DNA of 11,623 nt from assembly GCA_031266955.1 (NCBI GenBank), contig JAISAA010000206.1, positions 1-11,623 on the forward strand, written 5' to 3'. The translations under genes were made by a program, and so were the position numbers. Within the stretch, counting starts at the first letter, position 1, and each line of letters starts with the position of its first letter. The DNA is from Oscillospiraceae bacterium. Its GTDB lineage: Bacteria > Bacillota > Clostridia > Oscillospirales > Oscillospiraceae. Positions 1 through 7,761 of this stretch are shown in pieces. The notes beneath the pieces were generated by a model that had not been told where the DNA came from, did not search any database, and saw only the letters and a program-made list of their open reading frames with translations.

Positions 1-1
1 C

Positions 2-28
2 GCGGAGGAATTGGAGGCGGCGCTGTGA
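2..28 (+). CDS. 3' end of an upstream gene, possibly aroB
   Basis: Reading from base 2, an open frame gives AEELEAAL and stops at TGA 26-28. This stop overlaps the GTG start of aroA in a GTGA arrangement, the usual form of translational coupling. A Glu/Ala/Leu-rich helical tail is compatible with 3-dehydroquinate synthase (AroB), the one step to chorismate not otherwise encoded in the window. Eight residues cannot identify a protein, so AroB is an inference from pathway gap and position only; another aromatic gene such as tyrA is possible. Confidence 0.4.
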   Translation, partial: AEELEAAL

Positions 29-1206
29 TAAAGACTGTCAGGCGATTTCCGGAGGGGATCGTGCAAATCCCGCCGTCGAAAAGCATACTTCACCGCGCGA
101 TAATATGCGACGCGCTGGCGGGCGGGCGCGAGTTCCCGTCGGGAGTATCAGAAGACATTGACGCGACGGCGCGCTGCGCTCTCGCGCTGACGTCCGGCGA
201 GCAGAATATCACGCTTGACTGCGGCGAGTCCGGCTCTACGCTGCGGTTTACGCTTCCGCTCGCCCCGGCGCTGGGGATCAAAAAAGCCGTGTTCCGCGGG
301 CGCGGGCGGTTGCTGCGGCGGCCCATGGACGCGTATACTGACGAGCTGCGGCGGCACGGGGCGCACATTGAGGAAAAGCGAGACGAGCTTATCGTCTCCG
401 GCGAACTTGAAGCAGGGGTGTACGAGCTGCCGGGGGATATAAGCTCACAGTATATAAGCGGGCTGCTTTTCGCGCTGCCGCTTTGCGGGGACAGCGAGAT
501 CAGGCTGACGACTCCGCTTGAGTCGGCGGGATACGTCGAGCTGACGATAGACGAGCTGCAAAAGTCCGGCGTTGAAATCGGGCGCGGGCGGGACGCGTTT
601 TACATACGCGGCGGGCAGAAATACGCGCGGCGGGAAATCTCGGCGGAGGGGGATTTTTCGCAGGCGGCGTTCTTTCTCGTTTCCGGCGCGCTGGGGTGTG
701 ACGTGGAGTGCCGGGGACTGGACCTGCGCTCGAAGCAGGGGGATATGGAGATACTCGATATACTCAAGCGGTGCGGGATACGCGTCGTCGTCACATCCGG
801 CGGCGGGATAAAGGCGAAGCCGGGGAAAATCCTGCCCTGCGATCTGGACGCGTCCGGCGTGCCGGACCTTGTCCCGCCCGTCGCGGCGATGCTCAGCTTT
901 GCGAGCGGCGTGAGTCGGATATATAACGCGGGGCGCCTGCGGCACAAAGAAAGCGACAGGCTGGAAAGCGTCCGTGATACGCTTTGCAAATTGGGCGCGA
1001 GCGTTGTTATCGACGGGGATACGCTCGTCATAAACGGGCGCAATATGCTTGAGGGCGGCGAAATAAGCGCGTATGGAGACCACAGGATAGCGATGATGGG
1101 CGCCGTGGCGGCGATACGGTGCCGCTGGGAAGTCAGGATAGACGGCGCCGAGTGTGTGGCGAAATCTTACCCGGACTTCTGGAGCGATTTTGAGGCGGAC
1201 GCGTGA
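25..1206 (+). CDS. aroA: 3-phosphoshikimate 1-carboxyvinyltransferase (EPSP synthase)
   Basis: Joins phosphoenolpyruvate to shikimate 3-phosphate, giving EPSP, the sixth step to chorismate; cytoplasmic. The 393-residue protein is somewhat shorter than the roughly 425 residues of E. coli AroA. Visible family signatures are K19/S20 and R24 in PPSKSILHR, CGESGSTLRF at 66-75 (the PEP/glyphosate loop, in a form differing from the GNAGTAMRP of class I enzymes), GDISSQYISG near 138-147, VPDLVPP, RHKESDRLES, and DHRIAM at 352-357 near the C terminus. The start is GTG at 25, preceded by GGAGG at 13-17 with 7 bases of spacing. It overlaps the stop of the upstream gene by four bases. Identification is firm; glyphosate sensitivity cannot be read from sequence alone. 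Confidence 0.96.
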   Translation: MIKTVRRFPEGIVQIPPSKSILHRAIICDALAGGREFPSGVSEDIDATARCALALTSGEQNITLDCGESGSTLRFTLPLAPALGIKKAVFRGRGRLLRRPMDAYTDELRRHGAHIEEKRDELIVSGELEAGVYELPGDISSQYISGLLFALPLCGDSEIRLTTPLESAGYVELTIDELQKSGVEIGRGRDAFYIRGGQKYARREISAEGDFSQAAFFLVSGALGCDVECRGLDLRSKQGDMEILDILKRCGIRVVVTSGGGIKAKPGKILPCDLDASGVPDLVPPVAAMLSFASGVSRIYNAGRLRHKESDRLESVRDTLCKLGASVVIDGDTLVINGRNMLEGGEISAYGDHRIAMMGAVAAIRCRWEVRIDGAECVAKSYPDFWSDFEADA

Positions 1207-1254
1207 CGCGCAGCATCCGAGGTGTGGTTGAAAAATGAAAGGGGCTGTAAAAAA

Positions 1255-2274
1255 GTGAGTGAGAAGACAAACGAAAAACTGTACGGCACGATGAACAGCG
1301 AGTGGGGCGAGAAATTCAGGCTGTCCGTGTTCGGAGAGTCCCACGGCGCGGTTATCGGCGTCGTGGTCGGAGGGCTCCCGGCGGGGTTTGAGCCGGACTT
1401 TGCCGAGGTGAGACGCGAGCTCGCGCGGCGCGCGCCCGGTCAGGGAGAGACCTCGACCCCGCGCCGCGAGAGCGACGAGTTTGAAGTCATGAGCGGGCTG
1501 CTCGATGGCCGCGCGACCGGCGCGCCGCTGATGGCGCTGTGCCGTAACTTGGACACGCGCTCCCGCGATTACGAGCCGAGCCTCCCGCGGCCCGGGCACG
1601 CCGATCTCGCGGCGGCGGTGAAACACGGCGGCTTTAACGACTATCGCGGCGGCGGGCATTTTTCAGGCAGGCTGACCGCGCCGGTCGTATTTGCGGGAGC
1701 GCTGGCGAAGCAGCTGCTTTCGCGGCGGGGCGTTGATATTTCGGCGCGAATCACGGAGATACATGGAGAGCGCGACCCAGACAAATTCGACGGCGAGATA
1801 CTTGAGGCGAAAGGGCGCGGGGACAGCGTCGGCGGCGTTATAGAATGCCGCGCGCGCGGCGTGCCCGTGGGCTGGGGAGAGCCGATGTTCCGCGGCGTCG
1901 AAAGCGAGCTTTCCGCGATGCTTTTTTCGATCCCGGCAGTAAAGGGAGTGGAGTTCGGCGACGGCTTTGAGCTCGCGCGGAGGCTCGGAGGCGAGGTTTC
2001 CGACGGGATCGGCGTCGATTCCAACGGAAACGTCGTATATCTCGCCAATCACAACGGTGGCATAAACGGCGGGATCACGAACGGCGAGGACATAGTCTTC
2101 CGCGTCGCGATAAAGCCCACGCCGACTATCGCGCTGCCGCAAAGCACAGTCGATCTCAGTCAAAACAAGCCCGTAACGCACAGCTTCGCGGGCCGGCACG
2201 ACTCGAGCGTCGTCCCGCGCGCCGTCCCCGTTGTCGAATCGGCGGCGGCGATAGCGCTCGCACAGTATTTATAA
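1255..2274 (+). CDS. aroC: chorismate synthase
   Basis: Converts EPSP to chorismate using reduced FMN without net redox change; the last common step of the pathway. Signatures in order are FGESHG, RRAPGQGETSTPRRESDEFE, LSGLLDGRATGAPL, RPGHADLAAAVKHGGFNDYR with RGGGHFSGRLTA, SNGNVVYLANHNGGINGG and GRHDSSVVPRAVPVVES. The GHFSGR version replaces the SSARET of many proteobacterial enzymes. The start is uncertain. GTG 1255 has a good ribosome site (GAAAGGGG 1237-1244, 10 bases away) and gives 339 residues. ATG 1291 would begin exactly where the family usually begins (MNSEWG), but has no obvious ribosome site. GTG 1222 is also open. I chose 1255, which implies a 12-residue N-terminal extension. The gene follows aroA after about 48 bases. 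Confidence 0.94.
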   Translation: MSEKTNEKLYGTMNSEWGEKFRLSVFGESHGAVIGVVVGGLPAGFEPDFAEVRRELARRAPGQGETSTPRRESDEFEVMSGLLDGRATGAPLMALCRNLDTRSRDYEPSLPRPGHADLAAAVKHGGFNDYRGGGHFSGRLTAPVVFAGALAKQLLSRRGVDISARITEIHGERDPDKFDGEILEAKGRGDSVGGVIECRARGVPVGWGEPMFRGVESELSAMLFSIPAVKGVEFGDGFELARRLGGEVSDGIGVDSNGNVVYLANHNGGINGGITNGEDIVFRVAIKPTPTIALPQSTVDLSQNKPVTHSFAGRHDSSVVPRAVPVVESAAAIALAQYL

Positions 2275-2310
2275 GACAGGCATCATTATTATTAAAGGAG
2301 AAATGACCCA

Positions 2311-3312
2311 ATGATAGCAATTCTAAAAAGAACAGCCCGCCCGGAGGACACGGAAACGCTGCGCAAAACGCTGGCGCGGCGCGGGATCGTCACTCAAGAC
2401 ATCGAGGGGGACACGCCGATGCTCGGCCTGACGGGAGACCTTTCCGGCATCGCGGAGGACGACCTTCTGCGGCACGAATGCGTTGACAAGATAGTCCGAG
2501 TGCGGGAGCCGTATAAGCTCGCCGGGCGCAGCTTTCATCCGGAGGACAGCGTTTACGACATCGCGGGGCGGCGCGTCGGCGGAGGAAGCTTCGCCGTTAT
2601 CGCGGGGCCGTGCTCCGTTGAAAGCGAGGAGCAGATATTGTCCGTGGCGCGGGACGTCAAGGCCGCGGGAGCTCATTTTATGCGCGGCGGCGCGTTCAAG
2701 CCGCGCACGTCGCCATACGCGTTTTCGGGCCTGGGGCTCGACGGGCTGGAGCTCTTAAAGCTCGCGCGCGGGAAAACGGGACTGCCGATAGTGACTGAAA
2801 TAATGTCGCCGGAATATCTTGACCAATTCGCCGAGGACGTGGACGTCATACAAATCGGCGCGCGCAATATGCAAAATTTCACGCTGCTGCGACAGGTCGG
2901 CGCGCTGAAAAAGCCCGTGCTGCTGAAACGCGGGTTGTCCTCAACGCTCGACGAGCTCTTGATGGCGGCGGAGCACGTTATGGCCGGCGGCGCGCGCGAA
3001 ATTATGCTGTGCGAGCGCGGTATACGCACGTTTGAGACGGCGACGCGCAACACGCTGGACCTTTCCGCCGTCCCCGTGCTAAAGGCGCGCAGCCATCTGC
3101 CGGTCATAATCGATCCGTCGCACGCAACGGGCTTTTGGCATCTGGTAGAGCCGATGGCCCTCGCGGCGACGGCGTGCGGCGCGGACGGCCTGATAATCGA
3201 AGTCCACAACCATCCGGAGGCCGCTCTGTGTGACGGCGCGCAGAGCGTTACGCCGCAAGTCTTCCGCCGCATAATGGGCAAGGTGGAAAAAATCCGCGCG
3301 GCCATAGCGTAA
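2311..3312 (+). CDS. aroF: 3-deoxy-7-phosphoheptulonate synthase (DAHP synthase, type Ibeta)
   Basis: Condenses PEP with erythrose 4-phosphate, the committed and usually feedback-regulated entry step of the shikimate pathway. Residues 1 to about 85 look like the ferredoxin-like regulatory domain known from the Thermotoga maritima enzyme, followed by the catalytic TIM barrel. Metal-ligand positions of the family are present: C101 in AGPCSVES, H271 in DPSHATG, E297 in IIEVHNHP and D308 in CDGAQS. FKPRTSPYAF and KRGLSST are further family blocks. The 333-residue length fits the family. The ATG has AAAGGAG at 2294-2300, 10 bases upstream. The gap from aroC is 36 bases. The N-terminal domain suggests allosteric control by an aromatic amino acid; which one cannot be seen. 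Symbol follows usage in Firmicutes. Confidence 0.95.
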   Translation: MIAILKRTARPEDTETLRKTLARRGIVTQDIEGDTPMLGLTGDLSGIAEDDLLRHECVDKIVRVREPYKLAGRSFHPEDSVYDIAGRRVGGGSFAVIAGPCSVESEEQILSVARDVKAAGAHFMRGGAFKPRTSPYAFSGLGLDGLELLKLARGKTGLPIVTEIMSPEYLDQFAEDVDVIQIGARNMQNFTLLRQVGALKKPVLLKRGLSSTLDELLMAAEHVMAGGAREIMLCERGIRTFETATRNTLDLSAVPVLKARSHLPVIIDPSHATGFWHLVEPMALAATACGADGLIIEVHNHPEAALCDGAQSVTPQVFRRIMGKVEKIRAAIA

Positions 3313-3343
3313 AAATATTCTGAAAAGGAAAGGACGATCAACA

Positions 3344-4483
3344 ATGAAAACACCGAAAGAAAAGCTTGAGGACCTGCGCGGGAAGATCGACGCGGTAGAC
3401 GCGGACTTAACGCGCCTTTTCCAAGAGCGCCAGCGCGTTTCAAACGACATCTCGCACGTTAAGGAGGAGGGCAACCTCGCGATAACTGACATCGGGCGCG
3501 AGGAAAAGGTCATCGCGTCAGCGCTCGCCCTGGCGGACGAGGATAAAAAAGCGGAGACAGCCGCGCTGATGCGCACGCTTATCTCGCTTTCAAAGCTTCG
3601 GCAATTTGAAAACTTAGGGCTTACGCGCGCGTTTGAGTTTCCCGACAGCTCGGCGCGGGCGGCGGGGCCCGTGGCGTTTCAGGGCGTCGCCGGCGCGTGG
3701 AGCGAGCACGCGGCGAGGATAATGTTCCCCGGCGACGAATATATCACGCGCGAATATTTTGAGGACGTGTTCGAGGCGGTCAAATCCGGGCAGGCGTCCC
3801 TCGGCGTGCTGCCGATCGAAAACTCACGGACGGGCGCTATCGGCGAGGTTTATGACCTGCTGCGGCGGCACGCGTGCTATATTGTCGGGCAGGTGCGGAT
3901 CGGCGTGGCGCAGTGCCTGCTCGGGGTTCGGGACGCCGGCTTGGCGGACGTGCGCGAGGTGTTTTCCCACGCTGAGGGCTTCGCGCAGTGCAAGCGCTTT
4001 TTGAAGGGGCGGGACTGGGAGCTTACGCGAGTCCGTAACACCGCTGTCGCGGCGGAAATGGTGTCCGAGAGAGCTTCCGAGAAATACGCGGCGATCGGCT
4101 CGCGCCGCGCGGCGGAGGTGAATAATCTGAAAATTCTCGCGGTGGACATCATGGACGATCCCAAGAACCGCACGCGCTTTATCGCCATCGCCCCGCGCCC
4201 GATTTACGACGAAAATTCGGACACCGTGACGGTCACGTTCTCAACGCGGCATCAGTCCGGCGCGCTGTGCTCCGTCCTGCAGCCGTTTCAGCTTTCCGGC
4301 ATAAATCTAACGCGCATAGAGTCCCGCCCGGCGGCGTCGCCCGATTCTTACCGCTTTTTCGCGGACCTGGACGCGAATATATTGGACTCCCGCGCGCGCG
4401 ACGCGATAGGCCAGGCCACGGCGCAGGCGGAATATTTCGAGGTGCTCGGCTGCTATAATAGTTATGAAGAGGCGGCGGTATGA
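3344..4483 (+). CDS. pheA: bifunctional chorismate mutase / prephenate dehydratase (P-protein)
   Basis: Turns chorismate into prephenate and then phenylpyruvate, the branch to phenylalanine. Residues 1 to about 90 form an AroQ-type chorismate mutase with all expected active-site positions: R12, R29, K40, D49, R52, E53 and a Gln in KLRQFE. Residues 110-285 are prephenate dehydratase, starting VAFQGVAGAWSEHAA and carrying the catalytic T277-R-F motif in NRTRF. Residues from about 293 to 370 form an ACT domain with GAL and E326-S-R-P, the pair of motifs that binds phenylalanine, so feedback inhibition by Phe is likely. At 379 residues it matches the E. coli-type architecture. It starts 31 bases after aroF, and its stop overlaps the next ATG (ATGA at 4480-4483). 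No tyrA is present in the window. Confidence 0.95.
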   Translation: MKTPKEKLEDLRGKIDAVDADLTRLFQERQRVSNDISHVKEEGNLAITDIGREEKVIASALALADEDKKAETAALMRTLISLSKLRQFENLGLTRAFEFPDSSARAAGPVAFQGVAGAWSEHAARIMFPGDEYITREYFEDVFEAVKSGQASLGVLPIENSRTGAIGEVYDLLRRHACYIVGQVRIGVAQCLLGVRDAGLADVREVFSHAEGFAQCKRFLKGRDWELTRVRNTAVAAEMVSERASEKYAAIGSRRAAEVNNLKILAVDIMDDPKNRTRFIAIAPRPIYDENSDTVTVTFSTRHQSGALCSVLQPFQLSGINLTRIESRPAASPDSYRFFADLDANILDSRARDAIGQATAQAEYFEVLGCYNSYEEAAV

Positions 4484-5436
4484 AGCCGCCGGGCGAGCGC
4501 AATATTATTCTAATAGGAATGCCGGGCAGCGGAAAGACGACGGTCGGACAGCTCATCGCAAATTCACTTGGCCGCGAGTTTTTTGATTCCGACGCCGAGC
4601 TCGCGCGGCGGCACGGCGCGCCGTGTGCGGAGCTCATAAACACGCGCGGCGAGGCCGCGTTCCGTGAGCTTGAAACGGCTGTCTTGGCGGGGCTTTTGTC
4701 CGGCGTAAGCCGCGTTATCGCGACGGGCGGCGGCGCTGTTTTACACAATTCAGCGCTTCTGCGCCGGAATAGCATCGTTGTATATCTAACGCGCGATATT
4801 GACGCGATAGCGGCGGGTTTAACTCCGGGCGAGCGCCCGCTTTCCACGACGGCGGACGATATGCGCCGCCTGTATTCACAGCGCCGCGAGCTATACGAAA
4901 GCGCGGCGCATATGACAATTGAAAACAGCGCCGCGCCCGAAACAGCCGCCGCGTTCGCCTGCGAGGAAATCCGCCGCCATCTGAAAGCCCGCGTGCTCAT
5001 AATAAACGGCCCGAATCTTAATCTGCTCGGCTCGCGCGAGCCGGGAGTTTACGGCGCGGGGACGTATTCAGAGCTTTTAGAGCTGATAAGCTCCGCCGCG
5101 AGCGAGCGCGGCATAGCCGTAAGCTTTTTTCAAAGCAACCACGAGGGCGCGATAATAGACGCGATCCAAGATGCGGACGGCGTTTACGACGGTTTAGTGA
5201 TAAACCCCGGCGCGTATACGCACTACAGCTACGCGATTTACGACGCGCTGCGCGCGATAACCGTACCGGCGGCGGAGGTGCATATATCGGACATAACAAA
5301 GCGCGAGCCTTTCCGGCGCGTATCCGTCACGGCTCCGGCCTGTGTCGCTCAAATCTACGGCGAAGGCTTTCCGGGCTATGTACACGCGCTTGATGTGCTG
5401 CTGAATATTATTTCGGAGGACGCGGAAAATGACTGA
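4480..5436 (+). CDS. fused shikimate kinase / type II 3-dehydroquinate dehydratase
   Basis: One 318-residue chain carries two pathway enzymes. Residues 1 to about 168 are shikimate kinase (AroK): Walker A GMPGSGKT at 13-20, the shikimate-binding D36-S-D38, GEAAFRELE at 57-65, the Gly triplet ATGGGA at 81-86 and the lid R119-P-L. Residues 172-318 are a complete type II dehydroquinase (AroQ): INGPNLNLLGSREP from 175, catalytic-type Tyr191 in VYG, INPGAYTHYS, and the EVHISDITKREPFR substrate loop. Only about three residues separate the domains. No stop, frameshift or internal ribosome site is visible at the junction, so a fusion gene is favoured over an assembly error. The kinase performs step 5 and the dehydratase step 3; step 4 (AroE) is encoded just downstream. 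The ATG overlaps the pheA stop, so translation is probably coupled. Confidence 0.93.
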   Translation: MKPPGERNIILIGMPGSGKTTVGQLIANSLGREFFDSDAELARRHGAPCAELINTRGEAAFRELETAVLAGLLSGVSRVIATGGGAVLHNSALLRRNSIVVYLTRDIDAIAAGLTPGERPLSTTADDMRRLYSQRRELYESAAHMTIENSAAPETAAAFACEEIRRHLKARVLIINGPNLNLLGSREPGVYGAGTYSELLELISSAASERGIAVSFFQSNHEGAIIDAIQDADGVYDGLVINPGAYTHYSYAIYDALRAITVPAAEVHISDITKREPFRRVSVTAPACVAQIYGEGFPGYVHALDVLLNIISEDAEND

Positions 5437-6229
5437 AAAGATAAAGCTTGCCGTGATCGGTTCTCCGGTGGGGCACAGCCTGTCGCCGTTCATTCATCGG
5501 CGTTTCGCCGAAACGCTCGGGCTCGATATCGAGTACGAAAAGCGCGAGGTCACGAGCGAAACGCTTGAAGCCTTTATCGCCGAAGCGCGGCGCGGCGGGC
5601 TTCGCGGCTTCAACGTCACTATGCCGCTGAAAAAGGCGGTACTGCCGTATCTCGCGGAGCGGGACGATATTTCGCTGGAATGCGGCGCGGTCAATACGGT
5701 GGTGTCGAGGGACGGCGGGCTTTCCGGGCACAACACCGACGGGCTCGGTATAATCCGTTCGCTGAAAAGCAAAATCCCGGAGCTGCGCGGACTAAAGGCG
5801 CTGATTCTCGGCGGCGGCGGGCTGGCAAATATCGAGTCCGCCGCCCTGCGGCGCGAGGGGGCGTCCGCTTCGCCGGTCGTCCGTGAAAACAGCCTTGCCC
5901 ACGTGCTGCCGTGGGCGAAAATAGCCCGGCTTGCCGCCGAGTCCGATATAATAATAAACGCCACGCCTCTCGGCATGGCGCGCGGCGCGGACACTGAGGA
6001 ATTCGCGGAGCTGACTTGGCTCGACGGAGTGCGCCGGGACGCGGTCGTCTTCGACGCCGTATATAAGCCGTCGGACACTCGGCTGCTGCTCGAAGCCCGG
6101 CGGCGCGGGATAACGGCGCTCGGCGGGCTCGGTATGCTGGTGTATCAGGCAGAAGAGGCGTTCAGGCTGTTCACCGGCGCGGAGCCACCGCCGTCCGCCG
6201 CCGGGGACATAATAGCGGAGCTCGGCTGA
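5429..6229 (+). CDS. aroE: shikimate dehydrogenase (NADP+)
   Basis: Reduces 3-dehydroshikimate to shikimate. The substrate domain shows IGSPVGHSLSP at 10-20 with both binding serines, NVTMPLKK with the catalytic Lys at about 68, and GHNTDG with the partner Asp104. The nucleotide domain has a Gly-rich loop (LGGGGLANIE) and later INATPLGM and GGLGMLVYQAEEAF. The loop differs from the usual GAGGAxR form, and the NRT cofactor motif is replaced by something like VREN. The segment between that motif and INATPLGM is short. The enzyme is nevertheless complete at 266 residues. The ATG overlaps the end of the aroK-aroQ fusion by 8 bases and is served by GGAGGA at 5415-5420. This is the last gene of the operon, meeting a convergent gene after 24 bases. 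Confidence 0.93.
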   Translation: MTEKIKLAVIGSPVGHSLSPFIHRRFAETLGLDIEYEKREVTSETLEAFIAEARRGGLRGFNVTMPLKKAVLPYLAERDDISLECGAVNTVVSRDGGLSGHNTDGLGIIRSLKSKIPELRGLKALILGGGGLANIESAALRREGASASPVVRENSLAHVLPWAKIARLAAESDIIINATPLGMARGADTEEFAELTWLDGVRRDAVVFDAVYKPSDTRLLLEARRRGITALGGLGMLVYQAEEAFRLFTGAEPPPSAAGDIIAELG

Positions 6230-6253
6230 TTTACCAAAGCTTGCGGGCGGTCT

Positions 6254-6796
6254 TTACCTGCCTTTCAGCTTACGCAGTCCCTTCATCGTGCCCGCGCCGA
6301 TTATCGTGCCGACGACGGCGCCCGCCAGCACGTCGGACGGATAATGCACTCCGACGCCGACGCGCGTCAGGGAAATCGCCGACGCGAGGACGTAAGCCGG
6401 TATGCCGGTTTTTTTCCCAAACCCCTTGGCGATGGCGTAGGCGGACGCGAACGAGCCCGCCGCGTGCCCGGACGGGAACGAGTAATCGCGCGGTCTCTTG
6501 ACAAGCGTATCGAGCCACGGCATAGCTTCATACGGCCTTTCGCGGTCTACGATATTTTTCAGCATAAGATTGTTGACGGCGACGCACACGCCGAAACAGG
6601 CAAGAAGCTCGGCCCCGCGCCTGCGGTATTTATAGCTCGACAGCATATACGCCGCCGGCAGGAGCCACGCCAGTCCGAGGTCGCCGAGCCGCGTGAGCGC
6701 CGTCATCGCGGACTCGATCTTCTCGCCGCGCAGCCGCCGCCGCGCATAGCGTATCGCGTTTTTGTCTAACTTCTGGACGAAAGAAAGAATACTCAC
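6254..6796 (-). CDS. PAP2-family integral membrane phosphatase
   Basis: A 180-residue membrane protein with all three phosphatidic acid phosphatase type 2 motifs: K80-x6-R87-P88, P108-S-G-H111, and R145-x5-H151-x3-D155 (the usual Ser before Arg is Thr). His151 should be the nucleophile and His111 the general acid by family analogy. Hydrophobic stretches near 38-55, 62-79, 132-148 and 157-172 suggest four or five membrane segments, with an Arg/Lys-rich N terminus. Likely substrates are lipid phosphates such as undecaprenyl pyrophosphate or phosphatidic acid; sequence alone does not decide. The start is GTG at 6796-6794, overlapping the pyrF stop as GTGA, so it is translated as the second gene of the pyrF unit. 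No terminator is visible in the 24 bases between it and convergent aroE. Confidence 0.88.
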   Translation of the reverse strand: MSILSFVQKLDKNAIRYARRRLRGEKIESAMTALTRLGDLGLAWLLPAAYMLSSYKYRRRGAELLACFGVCVAVNNLMLKNIVDRERPYEAMPWLDTLVKRPRDYSFPSGHAAGSFASAYAIAKGFGKKTGIPAYVLASAISLTRVGVGVHYPSDVLAGAVVGTIIGAGTMKGLRKLKGR

Positions 6797-7668
6797 AGCT
6801 TCAGCTCTTTTCTCAAATCGTCTCGCATACGGAGGGCCTCGGCGCGGGAGGCCTCCGCGAAATCGCGCCCTTCGCCGCCGGAGCGCTTCCAGGCACCTAT
6901 TATTGAACGGGACGAGCTTACTATCGCGCCGCGCCCGTTTTTATCGAACGCGCCGACAGTGTCCCGCGCCGCGCCGCCCTGCGCGCCGTAGCCGGGGACG
7001 AGGAAAAACGTGTGCGGAAGCTTTTCCCTCAGCGCGCGCAGCTCCGCGGGATACGTCGCCCCGACGACTCCGCCGAGCCGGGAATAGCCGTATTCGCCTA
7101 AAGCATTCCCGGCAAGCTTTTCGAGAACGGCGCCGACGAGCTCATAGATTTTTTTGCCGCCGCTTTCTAAATCCTGAATTTCACCGGAGGACGGATTCGA
7201 GGTTTTTACGAGCGCGAAAACAGCTTTATCATTTTCCTCCGCGGCGCGCAGAAACGGCGAAAGCCCGTCGGAGCCGAGGTAGCTGTTGACGGTCATCGCG
7301 TCGAAGGAATATTCGGAAGCGGCGCCGAGATACGCGTCGGCATACGCCGCGGCGGTGGAGCCGATATCCCCGCGCTTGCCGTCGAAAATAACGTACATAC
7401 CGCGCGTTTTCGCGTACTCCGCCGCGTCGCGCAGGACGCGCATCCCGTCCGTTCCGAGGCGCTCGTAAAACGCCGACTGCGGCTTTACCGCGGGAACGAT
7501 ATCGCAGAGCGCGTCTATGACGCCGCGGTTGAATTCGAGATAAGCCTCAGCCGTGGAGCCTGATGAGGTCAAAATATGCGGCGGTATAAGCTCCAATGCC
7601 GGGTCAAGCCCGACGGATGAGGGGTTTTTCAGTTTATCTATCAGTGCTTGCAGTTTGTCAAACGACAT
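6793..7668 (-). CDS. pyrF: orotidine 5'-phosphate decarboxylase
   Basis: Decarboxylates OMP to UMP, the last step of de novo pyrimidine synthesis; cytoplasmic. The 291-residue chain belongs to the longer PyrF subfamily common in Clostridia, actinobacteria and others. Visible sites are GLDPAL with D22, the catalytic DGKRGDIGST with K98 and D101, the phosphate-binding VPGYGAQGG, and SSSRSIIGAW near the C terminus. The frame stays open 84 codons further upstream to 7920. The ATG at 7668-7666 is preferred because family similarity begins there and because the promoter at 7761-7733 lies inside that upstream extension. The ribosome site AAAGG is about 14 bases upstream, a little far. The stop overlaps the GTG of the phosphatase gene by four bases. 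Confidence 0.95.
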   Translation of the reverse strand: MSFDKLQALIDKLKNPSSVGLDPALELIPPHILTSSGSTAEAYLEFNRGVIDALCDIVPAVKPQSAFYERLGTDGMRVLRDAAEYAKTRGMYVIFDGKRGDIGSTAAAYADAYLGAASEYSFDAMTVNSYLGSDGLSPFLRAAEENDKAVFALVKTSNPSSGEIQDLESGGKKIYELVGAVLEKLAGNALGEYGYSRLGGVVGATYPAELRALREKLPHTFFLVPGYGAQGGAARDTVGAFDKNGRGAIVSSSRSIIGAWKRSGGEGRDFAEASRAEALRMRDDLRKELKL

Positions 7669-7732
7669 TTTTTGTGACCGTACCTTTCTTTGCGCTGTTG
7701 CGTATTTCGGCGGTTGCCGGAGCTGCGGACGT

Positions 7733-7761
7733 ATTGTACGCTTTTGCGCGGCGCGTGTCAA
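7733..7761 (-). promoter_or_regulatory. sigma-70/sigma-A promoter of pyrF
   Basis: On the minus strand there is a perfect -35 TTGACA (7761-7756), a 17-bp spacer, and a -10 TACAAT (7738-7733). Transcription should begin near 7726, giving a leader of about 57 bases before the pyrF ATG at 7668. The match to consensus and the ideal spacing make this a strong call. Confidence 0.8.

Noticed and set aside
445..1659. 404-codon open frame on the minus strand across aroA and aroC
   Set aside because: It lies opposite two firmly identified genes, its product is Arg/Pro/Ala-rich with no motif, and it spans their junction; a GC-rich shadow.
2673..3443. 256-codon minus-strand frame opposite aroF and pheA
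   Set aside because: Ser/Arg-rich translation typical of antisense reading of GC-rich genes; no domain.
4233..5000. 255-codon minus-strand frame opposite pheA and the aroK-aroQ fusion
   Set aside because: Antisense shadow of a gene with intact Walker A and ACT motifs.
6230..6253. Bidirectional terminator between convergent aroE and the PAP2 gene
   Set aside because: No stable hairpin or T-run found in the 24-base gap.
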